A stretch of 64,000 nt of DNA, taken from assembly GCA_003576685.1 (NCBI GenBank), contig QOZR01000002.1:62001-126000 (forward strand). The letters are read 5' to 3'. Under the pieces are notes generated by a model, which was not told the DNA's origin, made no database searches, and saw only the letters and a program-made list of their open reading frames with translations. This DNA is from Virgifigura deserti. GTDB taxonomy: Bacteria > Pseudomonadota > Alphaproteobacteria > Dongiales > Dongiaceae. This document shows positions 51,414-60,295 of the stretch, one piece after another (within the stretch, counting starts at the first letter, position 1; the number at the start of each line of letters is the position of its first letter). A program made the translations under genes and the position numbers.

Positions 51414-53834
51414 TCATCGTTGTCGACGGGTCGGCTTGTCGGAATCCGCCTCCGCGGACTCGGGCGGTTCATCTTCGGGCAGTTCCCCTCCCGCGTGGAT
51501 CGCCTCGACGCAAGCGCTGTCGGCGTCGTCGCCGACAAGGGACGCAAACAGGTTCAGCGGCACGAGGAGTCCGCCGACAAGGCCGGTTACACCCCGACCT
51601 ACGGCGACATCGGTCTGCGGCTTCACCTCGATGTCGGTGAAGCGCCCTTCGATATCGACAGGGACGGCCACCGTCGACAGTTTGCTGCTCTTGGCTTCCG
51701 GCACGAGTTCGAGGTCAAGCGTCTCGGCGCCGAAATCGACGACCCCGGTACCGACCATGGTCATCCTTTTCGTGTCGAGCAGAATCTTCGTCCGGGCCCG
51801 CCCCGCATCGATCGCCGCTTGCCCGACCATGCAGACGATTTCGACAGCGTCGTCCGAGTTCCAATCCCAGAACGCTGGAAGAAGGTTCAGCAGGTCGAGG
51901 TCGGTGACGAGCCGATGGAGCTGGGTTCCAACCACGCGGCCGTTGCGCATGATCAGGAGAGCACTGCCGTCCAACGCCGCCATCAGCGCATGCGGAGATT
52001 GGCCAACGCTCGTCAGATCGAGAGTCACACCGGCCCGGCCGGAGACGTTCTCGGACGCGACGAACCGGTCCAGCAGCTTGGCTACATCGACGCGTTCAGC
52101 CTCGAATCGGGTAGCGATCCTCAAGGGCGCCGTTCCCGCATCCAGCATCAGCCGCCCGTCGGCCCGCCCGTCCGCCACCTGGAACACGAACGGCTCGATG
52201 GTGAGCCGCCCCTGCTCGAGCGTCATATCAAGTGCGACATCCCGTAACTCGGTTTCCGCGAACGTCACCAGGGCGGCGCGAAGCGTCAGGTCCGCATCCG
52301 CGGCGCGCAGGAACGCCGGATCGAACGGCTCGTCGCTGAAGACACGGTCCGGGTTCGCCTGCGCGTCCGTCGGCGTCGATCCGGCTTCCAGGAACGGCCC
52401 GAGATCGAGCCGCTCCGACGACAACGTTCCCTCGATCCGGACTCCGTCATCCGCCGGCAAGGCCACGAGGAGGTGCCCGCCGAGATGGCTTCGACCGATC
52501 CGAGCGTCCATTTCTTCGACCTGGTACGTATCGCCCGGATCGGTCAGCCGGCCGTCGAGGCGATAGGGGCCGAGGTCCGGCAAGTCCATCCCGACAAGCG
52601 GCGAAAGCGCCGCCAGGGTGGTCCCTTCTGCCGTCACCGACAGGTCCAGCCCTTCGGCTTCGAGCGGTTGCCGGATGGCGCCCGCCGCCTCGATCCGGCT
52701 CGCTTCGGTTCCGGCCGTGCCGATGAAGTCGGTCAGCGCGAGATCGCCGCCTTGGTTTGTGAGCCGCGTCTCGATCCTATAAGGGCCGAAAGATGAGAGA
52801 TCGATCTCGGCGAGAGCCGCGAGGTCCTGGAGGTCCGCCCCCTCGGCGCTCAGCCGCAGGTCGACGCCCTCGCCGGCGGTCACAGCCGCGATCCGGCCCT
52901 GGATCCGAAGCAAGGTCGATTGCAGATCGCCGGCGGTGACCTGGATCTCGCGCGCGGACACCTGCTCGTCCTTGTTGATCAGTTCGACATGAGCCTCGAA
53001 AGGGCCGAAGGGCGGCAGAGCAATGTCGGCCAGGGTGCCCAGCGGCGCGATATTCCCGCCCGTCGCATCCACCTCGATCGCGAAATCGCCCCCCTCCGGG
53101 TCCGCCCCGAGTTGCCCCCGCACGGTCGCGGCGATGTCCCCCGTCTCGATCCGCAGATCCAGCGGATAGGGATTGCTCTCCCGCAACAGGTTCGCGATCG
53201 AGCCGACGGTCCCCTCAAGTTCCAGAGGCAGGGACCGGTAGGCGCCGACACCGCTCAGGGACAAGCGGCTCGTCACATCGTCCGCCTGCCAGGTAAAACG
53301 GTCGATCCGGAGCGGATCGACAGCATCGGCATCAGGACCGCGCCTGATCACTGTACCATCGACGACCGTCACGTCTTCGAGCAGGAACTCGCCCTGCTCG
53401 GACGCCTCCGCGGACGGATCGGGCACGCGACCCTGGTGGAATTCCCAGTTTCCGTTTCCCTCGGCATCGGTTTCGAGAACGATATCCGGCCGGGCGATGA
53501 CCAGCCGGTCAACCCGAACGTCGCCATCGAGCAGAAGCGGGATGAGTTGGATATCCATCTCGATCCGCTCGACCCGAACCATCGCGTCACGCGATCCCCA
53601 AGGAGCATTGCCGAGGGTTACCACCTCCGCGACCAGCGTCGGCGTTAAGGACAGCGTAACGTCGAAGTCGCCTTTGATTTCGACATCGCGTCCCGTGACG
53701 CGCTCGAGCCGGCTGACGACCACCGACCGATAGGCGCTGAAATCGACCGAACGCAGATACAGCACCGTTCCCACGATAACTAAGGCCACCGCGAGACACA
53801 GTCCGGCGATGATCAGGCTGCGGCGTGTGTGCAT
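51414..53834 (-). CDS. AsmA-family envelope protein
   Basis: This 806-residue protein starts with a transmembrane anchor (RSLIIAGLCLAVALVIVGTVLYL) followed by the AsmA core: VVVSRLERVTGRDVEIKGDFDVTLSLTPTLVAEVVTLGNAPWG near residue 40, then long repeats of beta strands with alternating polar residues. The C-terminal part (VAVPVDIEGRFTDIEVKPQ) is also typical. AsmA-like proteins form periplasmic bridges implicated in phospholipid transport and outer-membrane homeostasis. The ATG at 53834 follows GGAGGAC. A strong minus-strand terminator lies upstream of the gene at 53956-53983. Confidence 0.92.
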   Translation of the reverse strand: MHTRRSLIIAGLCLAVALVIVGTVLYLRSVDFSAYRSVVVSRLERVTGRDVEIKGDFDVTLSLTPTLVAEVVTLGNAPWGSRDAMVRVERIEMDIQLIPLLLDGDVRVDRLVIARPDIVLETDAEGNGNWEFHQGRVPDPSAEASEQGEFLLEDVTVVDGTVIRRGPDADAVDPLRIDRFTWQADDVTSRLSLSGVGAYRSLPLELEGTVGSIANLLRESNPYPLDLRIETGDIAATVRGQLGADPEGGDFAIEVDATGGNIAPLGTLADIALPPFGPFEAHVELINKDEQVSAREIQVTAGDLQSTLLRIQGRIAAVTAGEGVDLRLSAEGADLQDLAALAEIDLSSFGPYRIETRLTNQGGDLALTDFIGTAGTEASRIEAAGAIRQPLEAEGLDLSVTAEGTTLAALSPLVGMDLPDLGPYRLDGRLTDPGDTYQVEEMDARIGRSHLGGHLLVALPADDGVRIEGTLSSERLDLGPFLEAGSTPTDAQANPDRVFSDEPFDPAFLRAADADLTLRAALVTFAETELRDVALDMTLEQGRLTIEPFVFQVADGRADGRLMLDAGTAPLRIATRFEAERVDVAKLLDRFVASENVSGRAGVTLDLTSVGQSPHALMAALDGSALLIMRNGRVVGTQLHRLVTDLDLLNLLPAFWDWNSDDAVEIVCMVGQAAIDAGRARTKILLDTKRMTMVGTGVVDFGAETLDLELVPEAKSSKLSTVAVPVDIEGRFTDIEVKPQTDVAVGRGVTGLVGGLLVPLNLFASLVGDDADSACVEAIHAGGELPEDEPPESAEADSDKPTRRQR

Positions 53835-53955
53835 GTCCTCCGTCCGATCGATGAAGATGTGGCCGGGTCTAAGCCGCAACTGTCGACAAGAATTCGGAAA
53901 CACCGTCCCACGGACGAAGTTCCGCGCCGATATCCCGCCCGTTCCGCTTTCCCGC

Positions 53956-53983
53956 AAAGAAAAGGCCCCGCCGAGGCAGGGCC
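53956..53983 (-). terminator. Orphan Rho-independent terminator upstream of the AsmA-family gene
   Basis: On the minus strand, GGCCCTGCCTCGGCGGGGCC forms an interrupted stem and is followed by TTTTCTTT. It lies 121 bases before the asmA-like ATG, with no minus-strand protein gene between it and phnC. It could end a small RNA or attenuate the asmA leader. Confidence 0.65.
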
Positions 53984-54271
53984 AGGAGGATGCAATGACG
54001 CTAGAGCCTGCCGCGTGGAGGTATGCAGCATCACAGACGCAACCAGCCGGCCACTAGCAAAGAAGAAACGCACCGAATGGTCCGTTTAGTTCCGTCGGGG
54101 AGGAAAAGTTCCGATGCTCAAGCCGGAGTGGAGCGGAAGCAGCCCAGCCCCCTCCTGCTTGAGCAAATGGCCGCGATTTCTAGAAAGCCCGATCGGAACC
54201 GCGACGGCTGTGCCAATCTACGGCACGCCCATGTCGATCTGACGCAAATCCATAAACAATTCTAAACATAA

Positions 54272-54289
54272 CAGTCATCCCCCCGTCAG
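54272..54289 (+). promoter_or_regulatory. Possible Pho box upstream of phnC
   Basis: CAGTCAT, four bases, CCGTCAG: two 7-base repeats at 11-base spacing resembling the PhoB site CTGTCAT-N4-CTGTCAC (6 of 7 and 5 of 7 matches). It lies 42 bases before the phnC ATG. Phosphate-starvation control of phn genes is well known; this site is only a moderate match. Confidence 0.4.
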
Positions 54290-54331
54290 CTTGGAACCGT
54301 AAGAGTCGCCCGTGCTTCAGCGGAGGTGGGG

Positions 54332-55210
54332 ATGACGACAGCGACCATCGACGTGCGGAACCTGAGCAAGACATTCCGCAACAACAAACGCGCGCTCGAC
54401 GGCGTTTCCGTGAGCGTTTCAGAAGGAGAAATGGTTGCGCTGATCGGCGCATCCGGATCAGGAAAGTCTACGCTGCTCCGCCTCATCTCCGGCCTCGTCC
54501 TGGCCGATCGAAGCGATGATTCCGAGGTGCGCGTCCTGCGCGAGACCGTGCAGCGCGGCGGACGGCCGGGGCGCGGCATCCGAAGCCTCCGCGCCAATGT
54601 CGGCGTGATCTTCCAGCAGTTCAATCTCGTCGAGCGCTTGTCTCTCCTGACCAATGTTGCGACTGGCGCCCTCGGCCGGACGCCCCGGTGGCGCGGGAAT
54701 CTTGGCCTGTTCACCCGCGCCGAGAAGCTGCGGGCCATGCGGGCCCTCGATCGGGTCGGCATGGCCGAGCATGCGGCCCAGCGTGCCTCCACATTGTCGG
54801 GCGGTCAGCAACAGCGCGGCGCGATCGCCCGTACCCTCGTGCAAGGAGCGCGGATCATGCTCGCCGACGAGCCGATCGCCTCGCTCGATCCGAAGGCCGC
54901 GCGTCGGGTAATGGACATTCTCTCGCAGCTCAACCGGCAGGACGGGATGACGGTCCTGGTTTCCCTGCATCAGGTAGAATACGCGATTCGCTATTGCCCG
55001 CGCACGCTCGCCCTGCGCGATGGGAAGCTCGTCTATGACGGGCCGTCGAACGCCTTAACGCCCGAGTTCCTGAACGAGCTCTACGGCTCCGAGAGCGAGG
55101 AGCTCTTCCTGCCTGGGCTGACGGGCATGACGGAGAGTGACCCACGCGGAGACAGCGGACCCACGGCGCCGCACGATATCCCAAAGATCCGCGCCGTAGC
55201 GGGCGGCTGA
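54332..55210 (+). CDS. phnC: Phosphonate ABC transporter ATP-binding protein
   Basis: This 292-residue ATPase powers phosphonate uptake with PhnD and PhnE. Walker A is [20 protein letters not shown] near residue 40, the Q-loop is [20 protein letters not shown] (PhnC-type) near 92, the signature is [17 protein letters not shown] near residue 153, Walker B is [13 protein letters not shown], and the H-loop VSLHQVEYA is present. The C-terminal 40 residues after GSESEELF are longer than usual. GGAGG lies before the ATG at 54332. It is the first gene of phnCDE. Confidence 0.94.
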   Translation: MTTATIDVRNLSKTFRNNKRALDGVSVSVSEGEMVALIGASGSGKSTLLRLISGLVLADRSDDSEVRVLRETVQRGGRPGRGIRSLRANVGVIFQQFNLVERLSLLTNVATGALGRTPRWRGNLGLFTRAEKLRAMRALDRVGMAEHAAQRASTLSGGQQQRGAIARTLVQGARIMLADEPIASLDPKAARRVMDILSQLNRQDGMTVLVSLHQVEYAIRYCPRTLALRDGKLVYDGPSNALTPEFLNELYGSESEELFLPGLTGMTESDPRGDSGPTAPHDIPKIRAVAGG

Positions 55211-55274
55211 CGGATCGGTCACCCCGTCGGCCCAAACAAAACCCCAAACAATGCCAACGACAGGAGAAGAGACG

Positions 55275-56282
55275 ATGAGGCTCAAGAACCTTGCTGCTAC
55301 GAGCGTCGCGGCGATGATGCTTGCCGGGGCACTCGTGACCACCGCACCGGCTGCGGCCGACGAGATCAACTTCGGAATCATCTCGACCGAGTCGACCCAG
55401 AATCTGAGGGAGCAGTGGGAGCCCTTCCTCGCGGCCATGGAGGAGCAGACCGGCCACAAGGTGAATCCGTTCTTCGCTTCGGATTACGCCGGCGTCATCG
55501 AAGGGATGCGCTTCAAGAAGGTGGATGTGGCCTGGTACGGGAACAAGTCCGCGATGGAGGCCATCGATCGCGCGGACGGCGAGATCTTCGCCCAGACGGT
55601 CGACGTCACCGGCAACCCCGGCTACTGGTCGCTGCTGCTCGTGCCGGCGGACAGCCCGATCGACAGCCTGGACGATGTCCTCGCCTGCAACAAGTCGCTG
55701 GATTTCGGCATCGGCGATCCGAACTCCACCTCCGGGTTCCTCGTCCCCACGACCTTCATCTTCGCGGCCAACGGCATCAACCCGAAGGACTGCTTCAAGA
55801 CCGTACGCAGCGCCAACCACGAGACGAACGCCATGGCGGTCGCCAACAAGCAGGTGGATGTGGCGACCAACAACACGGAGAACATGGCAAAGATCAAGGA
55901 GAACAATCCGGAAGCCTACGCGAAGATCAAGGAGATCTGGCGCTCGCCGCTGATCCCGAGCGATCCGATCGTCTGGCGGAAAGATCTCGACGCGGAGCTC
56001 AAGGCGGACATCTACCATTTCATCATGACCTATGGCCGCAACGGTTCGCCCGAGGAGATTGCCGAGGCGCGCAAGATTCTGGCCGCCCTGCAGTGGGCCC
56101 CCTTCGTCCCATCCTCCAACGCGCAGCTCTATCCGATCCGGCAGATGGAGCTGAACAAGGAGATGATGAAGGTCGAAGCCGATGAACGCCTCTCAGCCGA
56201 GGAGAAGAAGCAGCGGATGACCGAGATCGAGGCCGACCTCGCCGCGGTCGAGCAGCAGGAAGCGGCACTTCCGCGCAAGTAA
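55275..56282 (+). CDS. phnD: Phosphonate-binding periplasmic protein
   Basis: This 335-residue protein has a signal peptide ending APAAAD and the PhnD fold: NFGIISTESTQNLREQWEPFL near residue 28, FFASDYAGVIEGMRFKKVDVAWYGN near 63 with the ligand-contact residues, and GDPNSTSGFLVP near 148. It captures phosphonates (for example 2-aminoethylphosphonate) in the periplasm. AGGAG precedes the ATG at 55275. A strong hairpin follows the stop and may raise phnD mRNA relative to phnE. Confidence 0.95.
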   Translation: MRLKNLAATSVAAMMLAGALVTTAPAAADEINFGIISTESTQNLREQWEPFLAAMEEQTGHKVNPFFASDYAGVIEGMRFKKVDVAWYGNKSAMEAIDRADGEIFAQTVDVTGNPGYWSLLLVPADSPIDSLDDVLACNKSLDFGIGDPNSTSGFLVPTTFIFAANGINPKDCFKTVRSANHETNAMAVANKQVDVATNNTENMAKIKENNPEAYAKIKEIWRSPLIPSDPIVWRKDLDAELKADIYHFIMTYGRNGSPEEIAEARKILAALQWAPFVPSSNAQLYPIRQMELNKEMMKVEADERLSAEEKKQRMTEIEADLAAVEQQEAALPRK

Positions 56283-56291
56283 TTCCGCTTC

Positions 56292-56324
56292 GAACGGGTG
56301 GCGCGACTATCGCGCCACCCGTTC
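56292..56324 (+). repeat. Perfect 15-bp intercistronic hairpin between phnD and phnE
   Basis: GAACGGGTGGCGCGA, a CTA loop, TCGCGCCACCCGTTC. The stem is perfect and very GC-rich, sits 10 bases after the phnD stop, and has no U-tract. It fits the role of a stabilising hairpin downstream of a binding-protein gene in a transport operon. Confidence 0.85.
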
Positions 56325-56360
56325 ACCTTATCCAGGCATCCCCCTTCCGGAGAGACGACC

Positions 56361-57179
56361 ATGACGGACGCAGCACTCCGCACCTTGCCGCAGGCGCCGA
56401 CTGAACTGCCGCGCCGCGATCTCGGCCGCACCGCCTTCAACACTGTGATGTGGGCCGTGTTCATCGGCCTGCTCGTCTGGGGATGGGCGCCGGCCGGGAT
56501 GAACAATGTCGTCTCGCTCTTCACCGGCGCCGGCAACATGGCCGAATATGCGCACGGCTTCCTGGCGCCCGACTTTCACAACTGGCCGACCTATCTGCAG
56601 GAAATGATCGTCACCGTCCAGATCGCGATCTGGGGGACCGTTCTCGCCGTCGTAGTGGGCGTGCCGTTCGGCATTCTGTCGTCGGAGAATATGGCGCCGA
56701 TCTGGATCGTCCAGCCGGTGCGTCGCCTGATGGACGCGCTTCGGGCGATCAACGAACTGGTCTTCGCGATGCTGTTCGTCGTGGCCGTCGGGCTCGGCCC
56801 TTTCGCTGGCGTCATGGCACTCTTCGTGCACACGACCGGCATCATCGCCAAGCTGTTCTCCGAAGCCGTGGAAGCGATCGATCCGCGCCCGGTGGAAGCC
56901 ATCCGCGCCACCGGCGCCGGCCGGATACAGGAAGTCGTTTTCGGCGTGATCCCGCAGGTGATTCCGCTGTGGATCTCCTACTCCCTCTACCGGTTCGAAT
57001 CGAACGTCCGGTCCGCGACGGTGCTCGGCATCGTCGGCGCCGGCGGGATCGGCCAGCTCTTGTGGGAATATGTCCGCGGCTTCTACTACAGCGAGACGGC
57101 CGCGGTCATGATCATCATCGTGATCTCGGTGACAGTCATCGACATCATCTCGCAGCGGCTACGCAAGTTGGTGATCTGA
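56361..57179 (+). CDS. phnE: Phosphonate ABC transporter permease
   Basis: This 272-residue membrane protein has about six helices and the PhnE signatures [33 protein letters not shown] near residue 75. The coupling loop [34 protein letters not shown] near 174 and [21 protein letters not shown] near residue 220 follow. Only one permease gene is present, in contrast to the two common in rhizobia, so it probably works as a homodimer. CGGAGAGAC precedes the ATG at 56361. It ends four bases from phnN, which is convergent. Confidence 0.95.
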   Translation: MTDAALRTLPQAPTELPRRDLGRTAFNTVMWAVFIGLLVWGWAPAGMNNVVSLFTGAGNMAEYAHGFLAPDFHNWPTYLQEMIVTVQIAIWGTVLAVVVGVPFGILSSENMAPIWIVQPVRRLMDALRAINELVFAMLFVVAVGLGPFAGVMALFVHTTGIIAKLFSEAVEAIDPRPVEAIRATGAGRIQEVVFGVIPQVIPLWISYSLYRFESNVRSATVLGIVGAGGIGQLLWEYVRGFYYSETAAVMIIIVISVTVIDIISQRLRKLVI

Positions 57180-57183
57180 CTCC

Positions 57184-57783
57184 TCACAGGTCTTTCAGAA
57201 GAGCGACCAGGGCCTCGCCGGCAACGGCGAGGTCTCCGTCGTTGGAGATGGCCACGAGCCGCGGATGCGTGCAGGCAACCTCCGTCGCCCGCGCAACCCG
57301 CCGCTCGATCTCGGCCGCCGTCTCCCGGCCGCGTCGCTGAAGGCGCGCCCGCAGCGCCTCCGGCTTAATGGTGATCAGGAGGGGCAGCAGCGTGGGATAG
57401 CGCCGCGCCGCTTCGTCGAGATGGGCTCGCGAGCCGTTGACGACGATATGCAGGCCTCGGGCAAGCCAGAGATCAATCTCCGCGCCGATGCCATATCGAT
57501 GGCCATGGCTGGACCAGTGGAGCCCGAAACAGCGCTGGCGGAGGCGGCTCTCGAATTCCAGCTCGCTGAGCGCGACATGGTTCTCGCCGCCCGCGTCGGC
57601 AGGGCGCGTGATGTAGCGATGGACGAATACCAGATTTGGAGAGCCGACAAGCCGCTGCCGCGCATAGCCGATCAGGCTGTCCTTCCCAGCGCCGGACGGC
57701 CCCATCACATAGACCAGCCGGCCCGCGCCCGGGGGTGTCTCCGAGGAGATCTCTGCAGAGGAGCCGCGGATCGCGTCGGCCAC
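57184..57783 (-). CDS. phnN: Ribose 1,5-bisphosphate phosphokinase
   Basis: This protein of about 199 residues converts ribose 1,5-bisphosphate to PRPP, the last step that returns the C-P lyase sugar to metabolism. It is a guanylate-kinase-like P-loop protein with GRLVYVMGPSGAGKDSLI near residue 20, HRYITRPADAGGENHVALS, and GLHWSSHGHRYGIG near 90. The GTG at 57783, four bases after the DUF1045 stop, is the likely start; an ATG at 57873 would force a 30-codon overlap. It is the last gene of the C-P lyase operon. Confidence 0.93.
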   Translation of the reverse strand: MADAIRGSSAEISSETPPGAGRLVYVMGPSGAGKDSLIGYARQRLVGSPNLVFVHRYITRPADAGGENHVALSELEFESRLRQRCFGLHWSSHGHRYGIGAEIDLWLARGLHIVVNGSRAHLDEAARRYPTLLPLLITIKPEALRARLQRRGRETAAEIERRVARATEVACTHPRLVAISNDGDLAVAGEALVALLKDL

Positions 57784-57787
57784 GATT

Positions 57788-58453
57788 TCAGCCGCCAAAT
57801 GCGTACCGGCGAGCGATGCGGAACGGCGCCGTTCCGTCCGCCTGTTCGAAGAGGCAGATCGACTGGACGGCAACGGGCTCTTCGCAAAGGGGAGTCACTA
57901 GCGGTGCGAGCGTCCGCCGTACGGCCTCGCGCTCCCGCTCATCATCGAGCGACCCCGTCAGTGTCAGATGGAAGCGGAACTCGTCCAGCACATAGGGATA
58001 GCCCCAGCGGATCAGCAACTGATTCTGCCGCTCCGTCAGCCCATTCGCCCGTCGACGCGCGAGCTCGTCCGCACTTGGCGGCTTCCGGAAGCTGTCGAAC
58101 GCCGTCACGCAGTCGGCGGCGAGCGAGGCCAGGGGCTCACAAGGTCCGCTCGACACCAGCGCCAGGAAGCGGCCGAGCGTTGCCAGCCGGAGCGGCGGAA
58201 GCTCGAACCCGGCGCGCGTCGCGGCAAAGGCCGTGATCGCCCGCTGCAGCGCCTCGAGGCTGTGCCCGTCAGCCAGCCGGAACGGTGCCTTCAGCGTGCC
58301 GTGAAATCCGTAATGCCGCGGCGCACGGGTGATCTCCTCGAGCCGAGGTGCCGCTTCTCTAGTCGCAGATTCGCATCCGAGCCAGCGGCGGCCGAACGTC
58401 TCCAGCGCGCTGCCCGGCTCCGGCGCGTAGTAGAGGGCATAGCGTGCCGCCAT
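57788..58453 (-). CDS. DUF1045 phosphonate-operon protein (2H phosphoesterase superfamily)
   Basis: This 221-residue protein belongs to the phosphonate-metabolism family found in C-P lyase operons that often lack phnP. It shows two 2H-type motifs, HGTLKAPF near residue 50 and FHLTLTG near residue 160, which would make the active site of a cyclic phosphodiesterase. It may open the 5-phosphoribosyl 1,2-cyclic phosphate produced by PhnJ, a job done by PhnP in E. coli; no phnP is seen here. It shares one base with phnM (TGATG) and lies just before phnN, exactly where that step is needed. Confidence 0.85.
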   Translation of the reverse strand: MAARYALYYAPEPGSALETFGRRWLGCESATREAAPRLEEITRAPRHYGFHGTLKAPFRLADGHSLEALQRAITAFAATRAGFELPPLRLATLGRFLALVSSGPCEPLASLAADCVTAFDSFRKPPSADELARRRANGLTERQNQLLIRWGYPYVLDEFRFHLTLTGSLDDEREREAVRRTLAPLVTPLCEEPVAVQSICLFEQADGTAPFRIARRYAFGG

Positions 58454-59595
58454 CAGCTGACCCGGTCGCCGGCGCGCCAGACGCTGCGGACGACCGGGAA
58501 GTCGTCATGCAGCGTCACCCGGACAAGATCACCCCGCTTGCCCGGCTCGATCCCGCCGCGGTCGCTCAGGCCGACGGCGGCGGCCGGGTTCGCCGACACG
58601 GTCGCGATCGCAGACGGCAGCGCGATCCCGAGCCGCTCATGCAGCAGGAAGGCGGCATGCAGAAGGCTGCTCGGGACATAGTCCGAGGACATCATGTCGA
58701 GGAGGCCGGCTTCGGCAAGCGTCGCTGCCGACACATTGCCGGAATGCGAGCCGCCGCGCACCAGATTGGGCGCGCCCATGATCACACTCATGCCGTGCCG
58801 TCGCGCCAGGGCGGCGGCGCTCAGCGTCGTCGGAAATTCGGAGATCGCGATGCCGAAGGCGGCGGCCTCCTCGACATGCGCTTCGGTCGTGTCGTCATGG
58901 CTGGCGAGCGGAATGCCGCGTTCCTTGCAGCGCGCGACGATCGCCTGCCGATGCTTGCCGGAGTTCCGTTCCATCAGCGTCTCGCGCCGGGCGATCACCT
59001 GCGCGAACTCCTCATCGCTCCACTTCTTGTCCCGATGGAATTCCCGGTAGACGGACAGGTCTCGCCACTGGCGATGGCCGGGCGTGTGATCCATCACCGA
59101 GACGAGCCGCAGCAGCGCCTCTCCGGCGAAGCTATCGAACATCTCGACGACGCCGTCATCGGCGACCTCGCAGCGGAGATGCAGGTGATGGTCGGCGCGG
59201 AGGGTCCCGCTTTCGGAGGCCTGTGCGATCGATCGGATGGACTCCGCCAGAATGCGGCGGCGCTCCCCACCCTCGCGATAGTCCCCGACGCAGACCGCAT
59301 CGAGCACCGTTGTGATGCCGGCCGCGGCGATCTGGCTGTCATGGGCCAGCAGCGCCCCCAGCGCCGACGGCCAGCGTACACCCGGCCGCGGTTCGAGATG
59401 CCGCTCCAGATTGTCGGTATGCAGCTCGACGAGTCCCGGGAGCAGGAAATCGCCTTCGAGATCGAGGGCGCCAGGCGCATGGCTGCGCCCCTCCTCCACC
59501 GCTTCGATCATGCCGCCGGTCATCGACACCGTTCCGACGACGACCGCCGCGGGCGTCACCACCCGCGCATTGGTCAGGATGAGCTCGCCCGTCAT
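58453..59595 (-). CDS. phnM: Alpha-D-ribose 1-methylphosphonate 5-triphosphate diphosphatase
   Basis: This 380-residue amidohydrolase-fold enzyme removes pyrophosphate from the PhnI product to give ribose 1-phosphonate 5-phosphate. Motifs include LPGLVELHTDNLERHLEPRPGV near residue 50 (metal-binding His and Asp), DHTPGHRQW near residue 168, ASHDDTTEAHVEEA near 233, and SSDYVPSSLLHAAF near 300. The start overlaps the phnL stop by four bases. Part of a tightly packed phnG-H-I-J-K-L-M unit. Confidence 0.96.
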   Translation of the reverse strand: MTGELILTNARVVTPAAVVVGTVSMTGGMIEAVEEGRSHAPGALDLEGDFLLPGLVELHTDNLERHLEPRPGVRWPSALGALLAHDSQIAAAGITTVLDAVCVGDYREGGERRRILAESIRSIAQASESGTLRADHHLHLRCEVADDGVVEMFDSFAGEALLRLVSVMDHTPGHRQWRDLSVYREFHRDKKWSDEEFAQVIARRETLMERNSGKHRQAIVARCKERGIPLASHDDTTEAHVEEAAAFGIAISEFPTTLSAAALARRHGMSVIMGAPNLVRGGSHSGNVSAATLAEAGLLDMMSSDYVPSSLLHAAFLLHERLGIALPSAIATVSANPAAAVGLSDRGGIEPGKRGDLVRVTLHDDFPVVRSVWRAGDRVS

Positions 59596-60293
59596 GCCGC
59601 CAGTTCTCCGGGTTTCAGGTCGAAGAGACGATCGGCGATCGCATCGCGCACCTCCCGATCGTGAAATATTCCGATCACGGCCGTCCCGCGCGCCTTGGCC
59701 TCCAGGATCAGCTCGATCACGATCCGCCGGTTCGCGGCGTCGAGCGACGCCGTCGGCTCGTCCAGCAGCAGGATGGGGTAGCCGGCGATGAAGCCGCGGG
59801 CGATGTTGACGCGCTGCTGCTCGCCCCCGGAGAAGGTCGCGGGAGCGAGCGACCAGAGCCGCTCGGGGATCGCCAACCGCGCGAGCAGGGCGCGGGCCCG
59901 GTCGGTGGCCGCCGCTGCCTCGACGCCCGTCATCCGAAGCGGCTCGGCCACGATCTCCTCCGTGGCAACACGCGGGACGACGCGCAGGAACTGGCTGACA
60001 TAGCCCATGGTGCGGCGCCTTATGTCGAGGATCGTGCGCGGCTCGGCACCGACCATGTCGACGACGGTACCGCGATGTTGCACCAGGATCCGGCCGCCGT
60101 TCGCGTGGTAGTTCGCATAGATCGACCGCATCAGCGTCGATTTTCCGGCACCGGACGCACCGACGAGGGCCAGGCACTCGCCCGGATGCAGGGCGAGATC
60201 GATACCGTCGAAGACGGGAATCTCGATGCCGCCTTGGACGTGGAGACGGAACGTCTTCGCAAGGTCGTGAATCTCAAGAACAGGGTTACGCAT
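59592..60293 (-). CDS. phnL: C-P lyase ABC-type ATP-binding protein PhnL
   Basis: This 233-residue ABC ATPase has Walker A ALVGASGAGKSTLMRSIYANY near residue 44, RTMGYVSQFLRVVPRVATEEIVAEPL near residue 95 (PhnL-specific), the signature FSGGEQQRVNIARG and Walker B ILLLDEPTASLD. Despite its similarity to transport ATPases it belongs to the C-P lyase complex, not to a transporter. Three bases separate it from phnK and four overlap phnM. Confidence 0.96.
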   Translation of the reverse strand: MRNPVLEIHDLAKTFRLHVQGGIEIPVFDGIDLALHPGECLALVGASGAGKSTLMRSIYANYHANGGRILVQHRGTVVDMVGAEPRTILDIRRRTMGYVSQFLRVVPRVATEEIVAEPLRMTGVEAAAATDRARALLARLAIPERLWSLAPATFSGGEQQRVNIARGFIAGYPILLLDEPTASLDAANRRIVIELILEAKARGTAVIGIFHDREVRDAIADRLFDLKPGELAA

Positions 60294-60295
60294 CG

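Larger units (their letters stand above)
53835..54331. other. 497-bp intergenic region between asmA-like gene and phnC
   Basis: No protein gene is supported. It holds the asmA-like upstream region, an intrinsic terminator on the minus strand (53956-53983) that has no obvious gene in front of it, and a possible Pho box (54272-54289) ahead of phnC. The part from about 54230 is AT-rich. Confidence 0.6.

Noticed and set aside
53995..54057. 20-codon frame starting MTLEPAAWRY after AGGAGG on the plus strand
   Set aside because: The ribosome-binding site looks good, but the peptide has no feature, no gene follows closely, and the purine run belongs to the minus-strand terminator region.
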